Shown here: positions 7,514 through 15,910 of the stretch, one piece after another
How positions within the stretch are numbered: position 1 is the stretch's first letter
Layout of the letters: every line of letters begins with the position of its first letter
NCBI GenBank assembly: GCA_036010965.1
Contig: DASCMO010000202.1
Location: 1-32,316, forward strand
DNA: 32,316 bases
DNA from: GCA-2686265 sp036010965
GTDB lineage: Bacteria; Planctomycetota; UBA1135; GCA-002686595
Direction of reading: 5' to 3'
Program-made: the position numbers and the translations under genes
Notes under the pieces: model-generated
Seen by the model: only the letters and a program-made list of their open reading frames with translations
Told to the model about the DNA's origin: nothing
Database searches by the model: none

Positions 7514-9459
7514 GCGTGTTCTCCTTCGAGTACGCCGAGGGCGCTCTGGCGTTCAAACTGTCGCAGAAGTTTCCGCTTCTCGCGGGTCACCACCCCGTTG
7601 ATCATGTGAGCCAGGAGCCAGCCCACGAGGAAGCCCCCCACTCCGGCTTCCGCGAGGCCTACGAAGGCCCCGGCCCAGGAAGCCGTGTAGCCGAACAGGT
7701 AATTCCCGAGCAAGGACAGGGTCGGGCCGACGGGCTGGCCGGCGGGTGCGGAGAGCACCACCAGGACCGTCGCCGCCCAGAGGACGAAACCGCTCACGAT
7801 TCCCAGAGCGCCGCCCAGCGCGACCGGGTCGTAGCGCCCGAAGGCGCGGCGCAACTGACGGTCGAGCGAATCCTCCGCGACGCGGCGCGGGACGAGGCGA
7901 TCGCCGCCGGCGTCCGACACCTCGCTGACCGTCTCCTCTGCGCCCAACTGCTCGTGATAATCGCGCTCAACATTCACTTTCCAGATGTCGTGGGCCTCGC
8001 CCTGGATGTTCCGCGCGGCCAGGATGCCCGTCATCATCGCGTGGTCCTGGTTGTTGTAGCGGTGCTGCCCGTTACGCCCGATGAGCTGCAGGTTCTCGAA
8101 TGTATGCAGCCAGGTGCAGAGCACCTTCAGCGCCTCTTTGTAGGCACCGTCATAGACAGGGTAGGCCTTTTTCATTCGCAGGACATTACCGTCGACGATC
8201 TCGCCCTCCAGTGCCAGCCCCAACTGCACGATCTCCTTCCGGGCCAGGGCTACCAGTTCCTCGTCGGGGGCCGTCCACAATTCGTCCCCTTCCTGTACGA
8301 AGTACTCCAACCCCAGGGCGGTCCGATCGGAGTCCGCGACCATGTCCGGACTCCAGTTCTTGTAGTTCTGGATGCGCCCGACGCGCACTTCGGGTGAGTG
8401 GATGTAGATCCAGTTGTCGGGGAACAAGTCGTCGCGGTCCACGATCAGGGCGACGGTGATGAAGTCCCGGTAGCGCAGGGTCCGCGCCGCCTTCAGAACC
8501 TCCTTCGGGGGCGCCGGATCCATCCTCTCCACCAGCTCGCCGATGGGCATCGAGGACATGAATTCATCTCCGCTCACGCCGTGCTCGCTACCGTCGGCTT
8601 GACGCACGATCACCTCGTGGACGCGGCCTGCGCGATGACGCAGGCGCACGACAGGCACTTCGAGGCGCACCTCGCTGCCCGCCTCCTCCAGCAGCTGGGC
8701 GCAGCGCGTCCACATCTGCCCCGGGCCATGGCGAGGGTAGTGAAACTCGTCGATCAGGGAGCTGACGGTCCCGCTGCCCTTTTGCCGCGGCGGCCCCAGG
8801 ATGGCTTGGCGCAGGGCGACGATCAGGTCGAGGTCCTTGATGCGCTGAGAGGCCCACTCGGCACCGATCTCCGAGCAGGGAATGCCCCAGACCTTTTCGG
8901 TGTAGGTCTTGAAGAAGACCTCGTACAGCCGCTTTCCGAAGCGCTTGCGGACCCAGTGCTCAAAGGTGGTCTCGTGTCGGAAGGGCGCGACGACGGCTCG
9001 TAGATAGCTCAGCACCACGAAGACGGACTCCGTGATGCCCAGACCGCGCAAGGCGTTCAAGGGCCTGAGCGGGTAATCGAACAGCTTGCCTCGATAGTGG
9101 ATACGGGAGAGCCGCGGACGGACGAGGAATTCGTCACCCAGGATCTCCTCCCAAAGTTCCTGAACGTAGGAGACCTTGGTGAAGAAGCGGTGTCCTCCCA
9201 CGTCGAAGCGGTAGCCCTTGTATTCACCGGTGCGCGCCAGGCCGCCCACCACGTTGTCCGCTTCGAGAACGACTGCTCTTCGGCCGAGCTTGGAGAGCTC
9301 GAAGGCCGCGGTCAGACCCGCCGGACCTCCACCGATGACCACGCACCGCCCTCCGCCGCTTGGCGCTGGAGTGGAGTCAAATCCAGAGGAATTCTCGCTG
9401 AGTATCGACATCTCGGCTCGCCAGGAAAAGGACCGTCGCTCACCAAGCGCTACTGGCAT
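7510..9459 (-). CDS. FAD-dependent oxidoreductase (UDP-galactopyranose mutase-like/amine oxidase fold) with membrane C-terminus
   Basis: This 649-residue flavoprotein is the first gene of the minus-strand operon. CVVIGGGPAGLTAAFEL (39-55) is a dinucleotide-binding motif. VVLEADNVVGGLARTGEYKG and FDVGGHRFF (85-93) are typical of the UDP-galactopyranose mutase/protoporphyrinogen oxidase-like group often found in glycan clusters. The core (to about residue 500) is longer than a canonical UDP-galactopyranose mutase, so an FAD-dependent sugar-nucleotide or polyprenol reaction is only a guess. Residues 549-649 form two membrane helices around LLGNYLFGYT, followed by a basic tail; this part is homologous to the next gene. 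The start is uncertain: ATG 9459 has a GGGGGG tract four bases upstream, while ATG 9411 would remove 16 residues and still keep the whole FAD domain. Confidence 0.88.
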   Translation of the reverse strand: MPVALGERRSFSWRAEMSILSENSSGFDSTPAPSGGGRCVVIGGGPAGLTAAFELSKLGRRAVVLEADNVVGGLARTGEYKGYRFDVGGHRFFTKVSYVQELWEEILGDEFLVRPRLSRIHYRGKLFDYPLRPLNALRGLGITESVFVVLSYLRAVVAPFRHETTFEHWVRKRFGKRLYEVFFKTYTEKVWGIPCSEIGAEWASQRIKDLDLIVALRQAILGPPRQKGSGTVSSLIDEFHYPRHGPGQMWTRCAQLLEEAGSEVRLEVPVVRLRHRAGRVHEVIVRQADGSEHGVSGDEFMSSMPIGELVERMDPAPPKEVLKAARTLRYRDFITVALIVDRDDLFPDNWIYIHSPEVRVGRIQNYKNWSPDMVADSDRTALGLEYFVQEGDELWTAPDEELVALARKEIVQLGLALEGEIVDGNVLRMKKAYPVYDGAYKEALKVLCTWLHTFENLQLIGRNGQHRYNNQDHAMMTGILAARNIQGEAHDIWKVNVERDYHEQLGAEETVSEVSDAGGDRLVPRRVAEDSLDRQLRRAFGRYDPVALGGALGIVSGFVLWAATVLVVLSAPAGQPVGPTLSLLGNYLFGYTASWAGAFVGLAEAGVGGFLVGWLLAHMINGVVTREKRKLLRQFERQSALGVLEGEHA

Positions 9460-9620
9460 AGTACCCCCCGATTGCGCGTCAGGCGGAAATCAGGAAGCCT
9501 CAACATGCGGAGCGTTCTACAATGAGATTAGAAGCCTCGACAGTCGCCCCTGCAGAGCACTCCAGCCGATGTCCCGCACGCCAGGACAGACGCCCAAGCG
9601 AGGGCCAGTAGGTACCCCTG
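9460..9620. promoter_or_regulatory. Divergent intergenic region between the two glycan operons
   Basis: These 161 bases separate divergent starts and must hold promoters for both operons. On the plus strand TACAAT at 9518-9523 is one mismatch from a sigma-70 -10 box, but no good -35 is placed 16-18 bases upstream. An 11-base direct repeat with one mismatch, GAAGCCTC(A/G)AC, lies at 9494-9504 and 9531-9541, flanking the -10 candidate, and could be an operator pair. No start-to-start transcript is proven by sequence. Confidence 0.35.
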
Positions 9621-10415
9621 ATGCCCTTCCTTACCGCTTCCAGAGCCCCTTCCCGGCGGCTGCTGCACGCCCGCGACCTGCTATACGAGCTCGTCGTTCG
9701 CGACATGAAGCTGCGCTACAAGCGCTCGTTCCTGGGAGTCCTCTGGACCCTGGTGAACCCCCTCTTGCAGCTTTTCGTCTACGACTTCGTGTTCCGGGTT
9801 CTGTTCCAGGTAAAGACGCCCAATTACACGGTCTACCTGTTCATCGGCATCACCAGCTGGAACTGGTTCCAGATCTCGGTGCTCGAGGCCACCGGCGCCA
9901 TCCTGTCCAACCCCGACCTGATCCGTCAGCCCGGTTTCCCCACGGCGATCCTGCCCAATGTGACCGTGGGGTCGCATCTGGTGCACTTCCTGATCACCCT
10001 GCCGATCCTGTTCGGGCTCGTGATCTACAACGGCATCCCCATCACCCTGGCCATCCTCTGGCTGCCCGTGGTGATCCTGCTCCAGTACGTGATGACCCTG
10101 GGCTTCGCCCTGATCGGCGCTTGCCTCCACGTGCGTTTCCGCGACACCCAGTACCTGCTGAGCGTATTCCTGATGCTCGGCTTCTTCCTGACACCGGTCC
10201 TCTATGAACTCGCGATGGTCCCCGAGCGCTACCACCGCTACTACCGAATGAACCCGATGACCCACGTGGTGGACTCCTACCGAGCCATCCTGATGCGTGG
10301 CGAGAGCCCCAATCTCAACGCGATGGTACTGCTGGCGGGCGGCGGGACAGTGCTGCTCGGGTTCGCCTACTTGCTCTTCCACCGGGCCAGCGCGAACTTC
10401 GTGGAGGAGCTCTAG
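9621..10415 (+). CDS. ABC-2 type polysaccharide export permease
   Basis: This 264-residue membrane subunit belongs to the Wzm/TagG/KpsM-type ABC-2 exporters. It would form a homodimeric channel that moves a lipid-linked glycan across the cytoplasmic membrane. The N-terminal amphipathic stretch LYELVVRDMKLRYKRSFLG and then VLWTLVNPLLQLFVYDFVF are characteristic. About six hydrophobic helices follow, with the family segment NPDLIRQPGFPTAILP between helices 2 and 3. The family's late motif appears as MNPMTHVVDSYRAIL. Length is normal. ATG 9621 is used; AGGTACCCCTG precedes it, giving a weak AGG ribosome site. The ATPase gene starts 2 bases after its stop, which fixes the pair as one transporter. 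Confidence 0.93.
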   Translation: MPFLTASRAPSRRLLHARDLLYELVVRDMKLRYKRSFLGVLWTLVNPLLQLFVYDFVFRVLFQVKTPNYTVYLFIGITSWNWFQISVLEATGAILSNPDLIRQPGFPTAILPNVTVGSHLVHFLITLPILFGLVIYNGIPITLAILWLPVVILLQYVMTLGFALIGACLHVRFRDTQYLLSVFLMLGFFLTPVLYELAMVPERYHRYYRMNPMTHVVDSYRAILMRGESPNLNAMVLLAGGGTVLLGFAYLLFHRASANFVEEL

Positions 10416-10417
10416 GC

Positions 10418-11215
10418 GTGGGCGGCTCGATCGAGGTCGAGGAGCTTTCCAAGCGCTACCGCCACTGGCAGCGCGATCGGGCGATGACCCTCCAGGAACT
10501 GTTTCAGCGCGGCCTGCGCTTCAAACTGGGCGAGCGCTACTGGGCCCTGGAGGACGTCACCTTCCAGGTCAAGCCGGGCCGCATGGTGGGCGTGATCGGG
10601 CGCAACGGCGCCGGAAAATCGACCCTGCTCAGGTTGATCGCCGGCGTCGGGCACGCGACCTCGGGGCACATCCAGGTCAACGGCCGGATCGGCGCCATGC
10701 TCGAGCTGGGTGCCGGCTTCAACCCCGAGCTCACGGGCCGCGAAAACATCTACACCGCGGGGGTGAGCGGGGGTCTCCTGCGCCGGGAAGTCGCCGAGCG
10801 CTTCGACGCCATCGTGGCCTTCTCGGAGCTGGAGGAGTTCCTCGAGTATCCCCTGCGCACCTACAGCACCGGGATGCACATGCGCCTGGCCTTCGCCGTC
10901 GCCTCCCACATGGAAGCGGACGTGCTGTTGATCGACGAGGTCCTGGCCGTGGGCGACCTCAGCTTCCAGCGCCGTTGCTTCGATCGACTTTTCCACTTCA
11001 AGGAGAAAGGCCACACGGGGATGATCGTCTCCCACTCGCCCGACTCGATCCTGCAGCTCTGCGACGATGCGATCTGGCTCGACAAGGGCCGCATCGTGAC
11101 CATGGGCCCGGCGGAGGAGGTCGTTCCGATGTACGTGGAGGCTGCCGATGCCCCTGAGGAGGAGGACGAGGCGGATCCCGAGGCCGACCTCCCGCCGGTC
11201 GCCGGCGAGGGCTGA
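10418..11215 (+). CDS. ABC transporter ATPase for polysaccharide export, without C-terminal glycan-binding domain
   Basis: This 265-residue nucleotide-binding subunit powers the permease encoded just upstream. GRNGAGKST (61-69) is Walker A. GAMLELGAGFNPELTGREN (92-110) is the Q-loop region typical of Wzt/TagH/KpsT proteins. YSTGMHMRL (149-157) is the ABC signature, VLLIDEVLAVGD (169-180) is Walker B with the D-loop, and His206 in VSHS is the switch histidine. The protein ends about 30 residues after the ATPase fold with a short acidic tail. Two-domain Wzt proteins instead carry an extra carbohydrate-binding domain of about 150 residues. This copy therefore resembles KpsT- or TagH-like minimal ATPases, where export does not depend on recognising a terminal sugar cap. 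The start is GTG at 10418, directly after the permease stop. Confidence 0.93.
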   Translation: MGGSIEVEELSKRYRHWQRDRAMTLQELFQRGLRFKLGERYWALEDVTFQVKPGRMVGVIGRNGAGKSTLLRLIAGVGHATSGHIQVNGRIGAMLELGAGFNPELTGRENIYTAGVSGGLLRREVAERFDAIVAFSELEEFLEYPLRTYSTGMHMRLAFAVASHMEADVLLIDEVLAVGDLSFQRRCFDRLFHFKEKGHTGMIVSHSPDSILQLCDDAIWLDKGRIVTMGPAEEVVPMYVEAADAPEEEDEADPEADLPPVAGEG

Positions 11216-11235
11216 CCGAAGGCGCCCCGCCGACC

Positions 11236-12366
11236 GTGAGCACTCCCCTACGCGTACTCCAGCTCGCGCCCTACCCCGTGCTGCCCGCCGTCGCGGGCGG
11301 CAAGGTCCGCATCGTCCAGCTCGCGCGTGCCCTCTCGCGCCTGGGAGTCGAGGTGACCCTCGTCACCCCCTTTCACTTCACCCAGCGCCGATCCCTCACG
11401 CGACGCGAGCCCTTTCACCTACGTCAAGTGCCCTACGCGCCCTTCGGCCTGACCTCCCTGCTCGTCGACCGCCCCTTCCCCTACGGAGCGCTGATTTCCT
11501 TCCACCCCGGCTACGGAGCCCTGCTCCCCGTCGATCCGGCGGCATTCGACCTGTGCCAGATCGACCACCCCGCCTTCGTCGACCTCGCCCGGCGCCTGCC
11601 CGACTCCCTGCCCCTCGTCTACGGATCCCAGAATGTTGAGTTCGACTACGTCGCAGCCGAGCGCCCCAAAGGTGGCGTGCGAGACCTGGCCGCAGGACGG
11701 GTGCGCAGACTCGAAGCGCGTCTGGTCGAGCGCGCCGACCTCGTGCTGGCCTGCACCGAGGGTGACCGGCTGCGCTTCGGCGAGCTGTACGGTATCGATC
11801 AGGCGCATGTCCGGGTCACGCCCAACGGCATCAACCTGGCGGCCGTCGCTGCGGCTCTTGCAGCGGCCCGCCCGGCCGCCCTGCGCTTGCCGCGGCGCGC
11901 GATCTTCGCGGGCAGCGACGTGGCCCACAACCGGCGCGCCGTGCGCGAGCTCGTCGATCGCATCGCCCCAGCCCTCGTAGGCAAGGTGGAGGTCGTGATC
12001 GTCGGCCCCTGCGCGCGGAGTATTGGGAGGCGCGTGCCTCCCAATGTGATCCTCGACCCCTCCGGAGACCTGGCCGACCACGCCCTGCCGGGCGCCGTAG
12101 GCCTCAATCCGGTCGTCGCCGGTTCGGGGAGTAACCTCAAGCTGCTTTACACCCTCGCCCACGGTCTGCCTGTCGTCTCCACACCATTCGGAATGCGCGG
12201 ATTCGCTGACCTGGAACCCTGGATCACCGTCGCCCCCATCGAGGACTTCGCGACCGCCATGCAGGGCGAGCTCGCGCTCCCCGATGGCCTGCGCGAGGCC
12301 CTCGCCCCCTACGGCTGGGACACCGTGGGCGCAGGCGTCCTGGCCGCCTACGAGGCGCTGCTGTGA
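11236..12366 (+). CDS. Family 4-like glycosyltransferase (GT-B)
   Basis: This 376-residue GT-B fold transferase probably acts in the cytoplasm on the glycan exported by the neighbouring ABC pair. The N-terminal domain opens with LRVLQLAPYPVLPAVAGGK and RIVQLARALSRLGVEVTLV, the acceptor-side pattern of GT4/GT1 enzymes. The middle reads VYGSQNVEFDYVAAE and LVLACTEGDRLRFGE. The C-terminal nucleotide-sugar domain contains AGSGSNLKLLYTLAHGLP and VVSTPFGMRGF, the usual glycine-rich and donor-binding loops. The start is GTG 11236, 21 bases after the ATPase stop. Its TGA overlaps the next GTG in GTGA, so the two transferases are translationally coupled. The sugar transferred is unknown. Confidence 0.88.
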   Translation: MSTPLRVLQLAPYPVLPAVAGGKVRIVQLARALSRLGVEVTLVTPFHFTQRRSLTRREPFHLRQVPYAPFGLTSLLVDRPFPYGALISFHPGYGALLPVDPAAFDLCQIDHPAFVDLARRLPDSLPLVYGSQNVEFDYVAAERPKGGVRDLAAGRVRRLEARLVERADLVLACTEGDRLRFGELYGIDQAHVRVTPNGINLAAVAAALAAARPAALRLPRRAIFAGSDVAHNRRAVRELVDRIAPALVGKVEVVIVGPCARSIGRRVPPNVILDPSGDLADHALPGAVGLNPVVAGSGSNLKLLYTLAHGLPVVSTPFGMRGFADLEPWITVAPIEDFATAMQGELALPDGLREALAPYGWDTVGAGVLAAYEALL

Positions 12367-14579
12367 GCAACGCGCCGCGCGCCGTCCTGAGATGGCTGGC
12401 CCTGCCCCTGACCCTTCCGTGGCGATTCATTTCCGGCATCCCGCCCTTCACGCGCGAGATGCGCGGCTTCACCCGGCGTGCGCGCTACACGATCGCCACG
12501 CGCGGACTTTCGGCGCTCTTCTCCGACATCGTCGGCGAGCTCGGTCGCCGCCTGCGCCACGGGACCCTGGCCGCGCCGCCCTCGCCCCAGGCGGTCGCCC
12601 TGGCCGCGGCCACCGCCCTGCCCGACGCACTCCGCTCGGCGCCCGCTCGCCGCCTGCCCCTGGAGTTCACTCCCTGCGAAGAACCACTCGTCTCGGTCAT
12701 CATCCCCGTCCACGACGAGTTCGAGCGCACCTACGCCTGCCTGGCGTCGATCCTCGAACGCACCTCCGCGGTGCCCTTCGAGGTGCTCGTGGTGGACGAC
12801 GGATCGCGCGACGAGACTCGCGACATGCAAGCCGTCGTCAGCGGTGTGCGCGTATTGCGCCAGGAGACCAATCTCGGTTTCATTGCGGCCTGCAACCGGG
12901 GCGCTGAGGAAGCGCGCGGCGAGTTCCTCGTCTTCCTGAACAACGACACCTATGTCTGTCCCGACTGGCTCACGCCGCTGCTCGCGCCTTTCAGGGGCCG
13001 GCCGTCGGGACGGGGCGCGGTCGGACTCGTGGGCGCCAAGCTCGTCTATCCCGACGGACGCCTGCAGGAGTGCGGCGGGATCGTCTTCTCCGACGGCACG
13101 GGTTGGAATTACGGGCGCGGCGACGACCCCGCCGATCCGCGCTATGAGTTCGCCTACGACGCCGACTACTGTTCGGGCGCCTGCATCGCCATCCCTCGCG
13201 AGCTGTTCTGGCGACTCGGCGGGTTCGACGCGCGCTACGCGCCCATGTACTACGAAGACGTGGACCTGGCCTTCGCCGTGCGCGCAGCGGGCCTGCGCGT
13301 CGTCTGCCAGCCGGCCTGCGTCATCGTTCACTCCGAGGGGGGCACGGCGGGAGTCGACACCGGCGCAGGCCCGAAGCGCTACCAGATCGTCAATCGCGAG
13401 GCCTTCGTCGAGCGTTGGGGCGAGGCCCTCACCCGACAACCGGGCCCAAGGACCAATCCGGACGTCGCCCGCTACCGGGGCACGAAGGCCCACGTGCTGG
13501 TGATCGACGCCATCACCCCGCGCATCGACCACGACGCCGGCTCGGTTCGCATGATCCACATCCTGCGCATCCTGCGCGAGATCGGCCTGCGCGTGACCTT
13601 CCTGGCCCTGAACCGACGCATGGAAGGCGAGCACACGCGCGCCCTGCAGGCCGCGGGCATCGAGGTCCTCTACGAGCCCACCCTGAACTCCATCGAGGAC
13701 CACCTGCGGCGGGCGGGCCGGCGCTACGAGCTGGTGATCATGAGCCGCGTCGAGGTGGTCGCCGAGGTGCTGGAGGCGGTCCGGCGCTGCTGCCCCCAGG
13801 CCCGGCGCGTGTTCGACACCGTCGATCTGCACTTCCTGCGCGAGGCCCGCCGGGCCGAGGTGACCGGAGCTCTCGACGCCGACGAGGTCGGCCAGCTCGA
13901 GGCCCGCGAGCTGGCCCTGGCCCGGGCCTGCCACCTGACCCTGGTCGTGAGCCCGACCGAGCGGGAACTGCTCGCCCGTCTGGCCCCGGACCTCGCCGTC
14001 GAGGTCCTGTCCCTGATCGACTCGCGTGAACCGACCGACACGCCCTTTGAGGAGCGCTCGGGTGTGCTGTTCGTCGGCAACTTCCAGCACCCTCCCAACC
14101 GGGACGCCATGAAGTTCTACCTGCGAGAGGTCCACCCGCTCGTGCACGAGCGCTTGAACGCAGCGGAGTTGACGATCATCGGCGCCGATGCGCCGCGTTC
14201 TCTGCGGCGTCTGGCGACCGACGGCGCGCGCTTCGTCGGGCAGGTTGAGGACCTGGCCCCCTACTTCTCCGCGGCGCGCCTGTCGATCGCCCCGATCCGC
14301 TACGGGGCGGGGATCAAGGGCAAGATCCAGACCAGCCTGGCCCTCGGCGTGCCGGTCGTCACGACCTCGGCGGGTGCCGAGGGAATGCCCATCTCCGACG
14401 GCCGGGGAGCCCTGATCGCCGATGGCCCGCACGCCTTCGCCGAGGCGGTCGTGCGCTTGCACTCCGAGGCTGAACTCTGGCGCTCCCTGGCCGACGCCGG
14501 ACGCCTGGCGACCGTGGAGCACTACTCCCCAGGACGCGCGGAGGACATCCTGAGCCGCATCGTGAACGCCGATCGCTAA
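12363..14579 (+). CDS. Bifunctional GT2-GT4 fusion glycosyltransferase
   Basis: This 738-residue protein joins two complete glycosyltransferase domains. Residues 1-100 are a basic and hydrophobic leader without a clear signal peptide. Residues 107-350 are GT2 (GT-A fold): VSVIIPVHDEFERTY, VLVVDDGS (Asp145-Asp146), FLNNDTYV (metal motif), and YYEDVDLAFAVRAAG (Glu298-Asp299). Residues 376-738 are GT4-like (GT-B fold): HVLVIDAITPRIDHDAGS, then VLFVGNFQHPPNRDA near 568, ARLSIAPIRYGAGIKGKI and ALGVPVVTTSAGAEGM. Both domains keep their key motifs, so two successive sugar additions by one polypeptide are likely. The GTG start at 12363 overlaps the preceding stop by four bases, and the stop is TAA. 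A long open frame on the opposite strand across this gene is a GC-bias shadow. Confidence 0.9.
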   Translation: MSNAPRAVLRWLALPLTLPWRFISGIPPFTREMRGFTRRARYTIATRGLSALFSDIVGELGRRLRHGTLAAPPSPQAVALAAATALPDALRSAPARRLPLEFTPCEEPLVSVIIPVHDEFERTYACLASILERTSAVPFEVLVVDDGSRDETRDMQAVVSGVRVLRQETNLGFIAACNRGAEEARGEFLVFLNNDTYVCPDWLTPLLAPFRGRPSGRGAVGLVGAKLVYPDGRLQECGGIVFSDGTGWNYGRGDDPADPRYEFAYDADYCSGACIAIPRELFWRLGGFDARYAPMYYEDVDLAFAVRAAGLRVVCQPACVIVHSEGGTAGVDTGAGPKRYQIVNREAFVERWGEALTRQPGPRTNPDVARYRGTKAHVLVIDAITPRIDHDAGSVRMIHILRILREIGLRVTFLALNRRMEGEHTRALQAAGIEVLYEPTLNSIEDHLRRAGRRYELVIMSRVEVVAEVLEAVRRCCPQARRVFDTVDLHFLREARRAEVTGALDADEVGQLEARELALARACHLTLVVSPTERELLARLAPDLAVEVLSLIDSREPTDTPFEERSGVLFVGNFQHPPNRDAMKFYLREVHPLVHERLNAAELTIIGADAPRSLRRLATDGARFVGQVEDLAPYFSAARLSIAPIRYGAGIKGKIQTSLALGVPVVTTSAGAEGMPISDGRGALIADGPHAFAEAVVRLHSEAELWRSLADAGRLATVEHYSPGRAEDILSRIVNADR

Positions 14580-14726
14580 GCCCCTCAGCCCGTGATGGAC
14601 CGTCCTCAGCGCCTCCCCTACGCCGGGGAAGCGCACCAACCCGAAGCCTCGAACGCTTGACGAGGCCTGCGCAAGGGCGCAATCTTCGAACACGCAGGGA
14701 GCGGGCCCACCGGCCGCCTCCGGCGT
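14580..14726. other. Intergenic spacer with a small hairpin
   Basis: This is a 147-base gap inside the plus-strand block. It contains an inverted repeat GCCTCG (14646-14651) and CGAGGC (14661-14666) with a nine-base loop but no T-tract, so termination is doubtful. GAAGCCTCGAAC at 14643-14654 resembles the direct repeat in the 9460-9620 divergent region. No clear promoter was seen. The gap may divide the block into two transcripts. Confidence 0.3.
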
Positions 14727-15896
14727 GTGCCGATGACCTGGCCCACCCTCCAAGGCGACGCCTTGCCGCGCTCGTTTCAAATCGCGCGCGCTGCTGACGA
14801 CCTGCTCTTCACGCCCGAGGGCGAGGCTTACATCGATCTTTTGAGCGGCGGCGGCACGGTCCTCATGGGGCACGCCCGGCCCGCGATCGTGCGCCGCGTC
14901 CAGGAGCAGCTCGAACTGCTCTGGAACACCGGCGCGGTCCCGATCGGGTTGCGTGCTCAAGCCGCGGAAGCCGTGCAGGGCCTGCTGCCCGCACACCTGC
15001 GGCTGGCCGTGCTCTATTCGACGGGCATGGAGGCGGCTGAGTTTGCCCTGCGCATGGCCCGCCACCTCACCGGGCGGCGGGACGCCGTGGGCTTCGACCA
15101 CTCCATGCACGGCAAGTCCCAGGCCACCGCCGCCCTGGGCTGGCCCAACGCTCTGGCGACCCTGAGCGACTTCCACCGCCTGCCCTATCTGCCGGAGGCC
15201 GACGAGCAGGGCGTGCTGGAGCGTCTGCGGACGACCCTGGAAGCGCGGGAGGTCGCCGCCGTGTTCCTCGAGCCGCTGCTTGGGTCCCACGGCGGCCATG
15301 TGCCCACGCGCGCCTTCGGAGAGGCGCTCAGCGAGCTGTGCACCGCCCACGGCACCCTGCTCGTCGTGGACGAGGTCCTGACGGGCTTCCATCGCTGCGG
15401 TCCGCCTTTTCTGCACCCCGACCTGGGACTCGCGCCTGATCTGCTGCTGGTGGGCAAGGCCATGGGCAACGGCTTTCCCGTCGCGGGGGTCGTGGCCGAT
15501 CTCCGTCACGAACTCCCGCCCGCGGCCCTGCCCGGCAGCACCTTCGCCGGGAACCCGCTCGCCGCCGCGGCGGTGGTGGCGACCCTGGCGGAGATGGAGA
15601 CCTGCGACCTGCCCGCCATGGTGGCGAGCATCGAGGCGACCGTCCAAGGCGACCTGGCGGACCTGGGCGGGGTGGGGGTCACCCTGCGCGGCCGAGGCGC
15701 CCTGTGGATCCTCGAGTTGCCCGACGCCCAGCGCGTTGAGCGCATCATGGCGCGGCTCCTGCGCGGACGGGTGATCGCCTCACCGACGGCGCGCTTCCTG
15801 CGCCTGATGCCCCCGGCGACCATCACGGCGGAGCATCTGCACGAGGCCTGCGCTGTCGTGCGCGAGGCCTGCCTCGCGACGGCCAGGGCGACCTGA
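14727..15896 (+). CDS. Class III (PLP-dependent) aminotransferase
   Basis: This 389-residue fold-type I PLP enzyme belongs to the class III aminotransferase/aminomutase family. Visible markers are EAYIDLLSGGGTVLMGHARP (substrate and phosphate region), STGMEAAEFALRMARHLTGR (PLP phosphate loop), FDHSMHGKSQATAA, VVDEVLTGFHRCG (Asp215 contacts the pyridine nitrogen) and LVGKAMGNGFPVAGV (Lys244 forms the Schiff base). It is shorter than the usual 420-450 residues, mainly at the N-terminus. The start may be GTG 14727 or ATG 14733, and neither has a good ribosome site. Its position between glycosyltransferases and a TPR protein suggests it makes an amino-sugar or another amino substituent for the glycan. 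Most known nucleotide-sugar aminotransferases belong to another family (DegT/DnrJ/EryC1), so the substrate is open. Confidence 0.88.
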   Translation: MPMTWPTLQGDALPRSFQIARAADDLLFTPEGEAYIDLLSGGGTVLMGHARPAIVRRVQEQLELLWNTGAVPIGLRAQAAEAVQGLLPAHLRLAVLYSTGMEAAEFALRMARHLTGRRDAVGFDHSMHGKSQATAALGWPNALATLSDFHRLPYLPEADEQGVLERLRTTLEAREVAAVFLEPLLGSHGGHVPTRAFGEALSELCTAHGTLLVVDEVLTGFHRCGPPFLHPDLGLAPDLLLVGKAMGNGFPVAGVVADLRHELPPAALPGSTFAGNPLAAAAVVATLAEMETCDLPAMVASIEATVQGDLADLGGVGVTLRGRGALWILELPDAQRVERIMARLLRGRVIASPTARFLRLMPPATITAEHLHEACAVVREACLATARAT

Positions 15897-15910
15897 GGGC
15901 GCAGCACCCC

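Noticed and set aside
12348..15647. A 1099-codon open frame on the minus strand antisense to the GT fusion and aminotransferase
   Set aside because: Its composition is typical of a GC-bias shadow (His, Gln, Gly, Arg-rich, no domain), and the plus strand holds two proteins with complete family motifs over the same bases.
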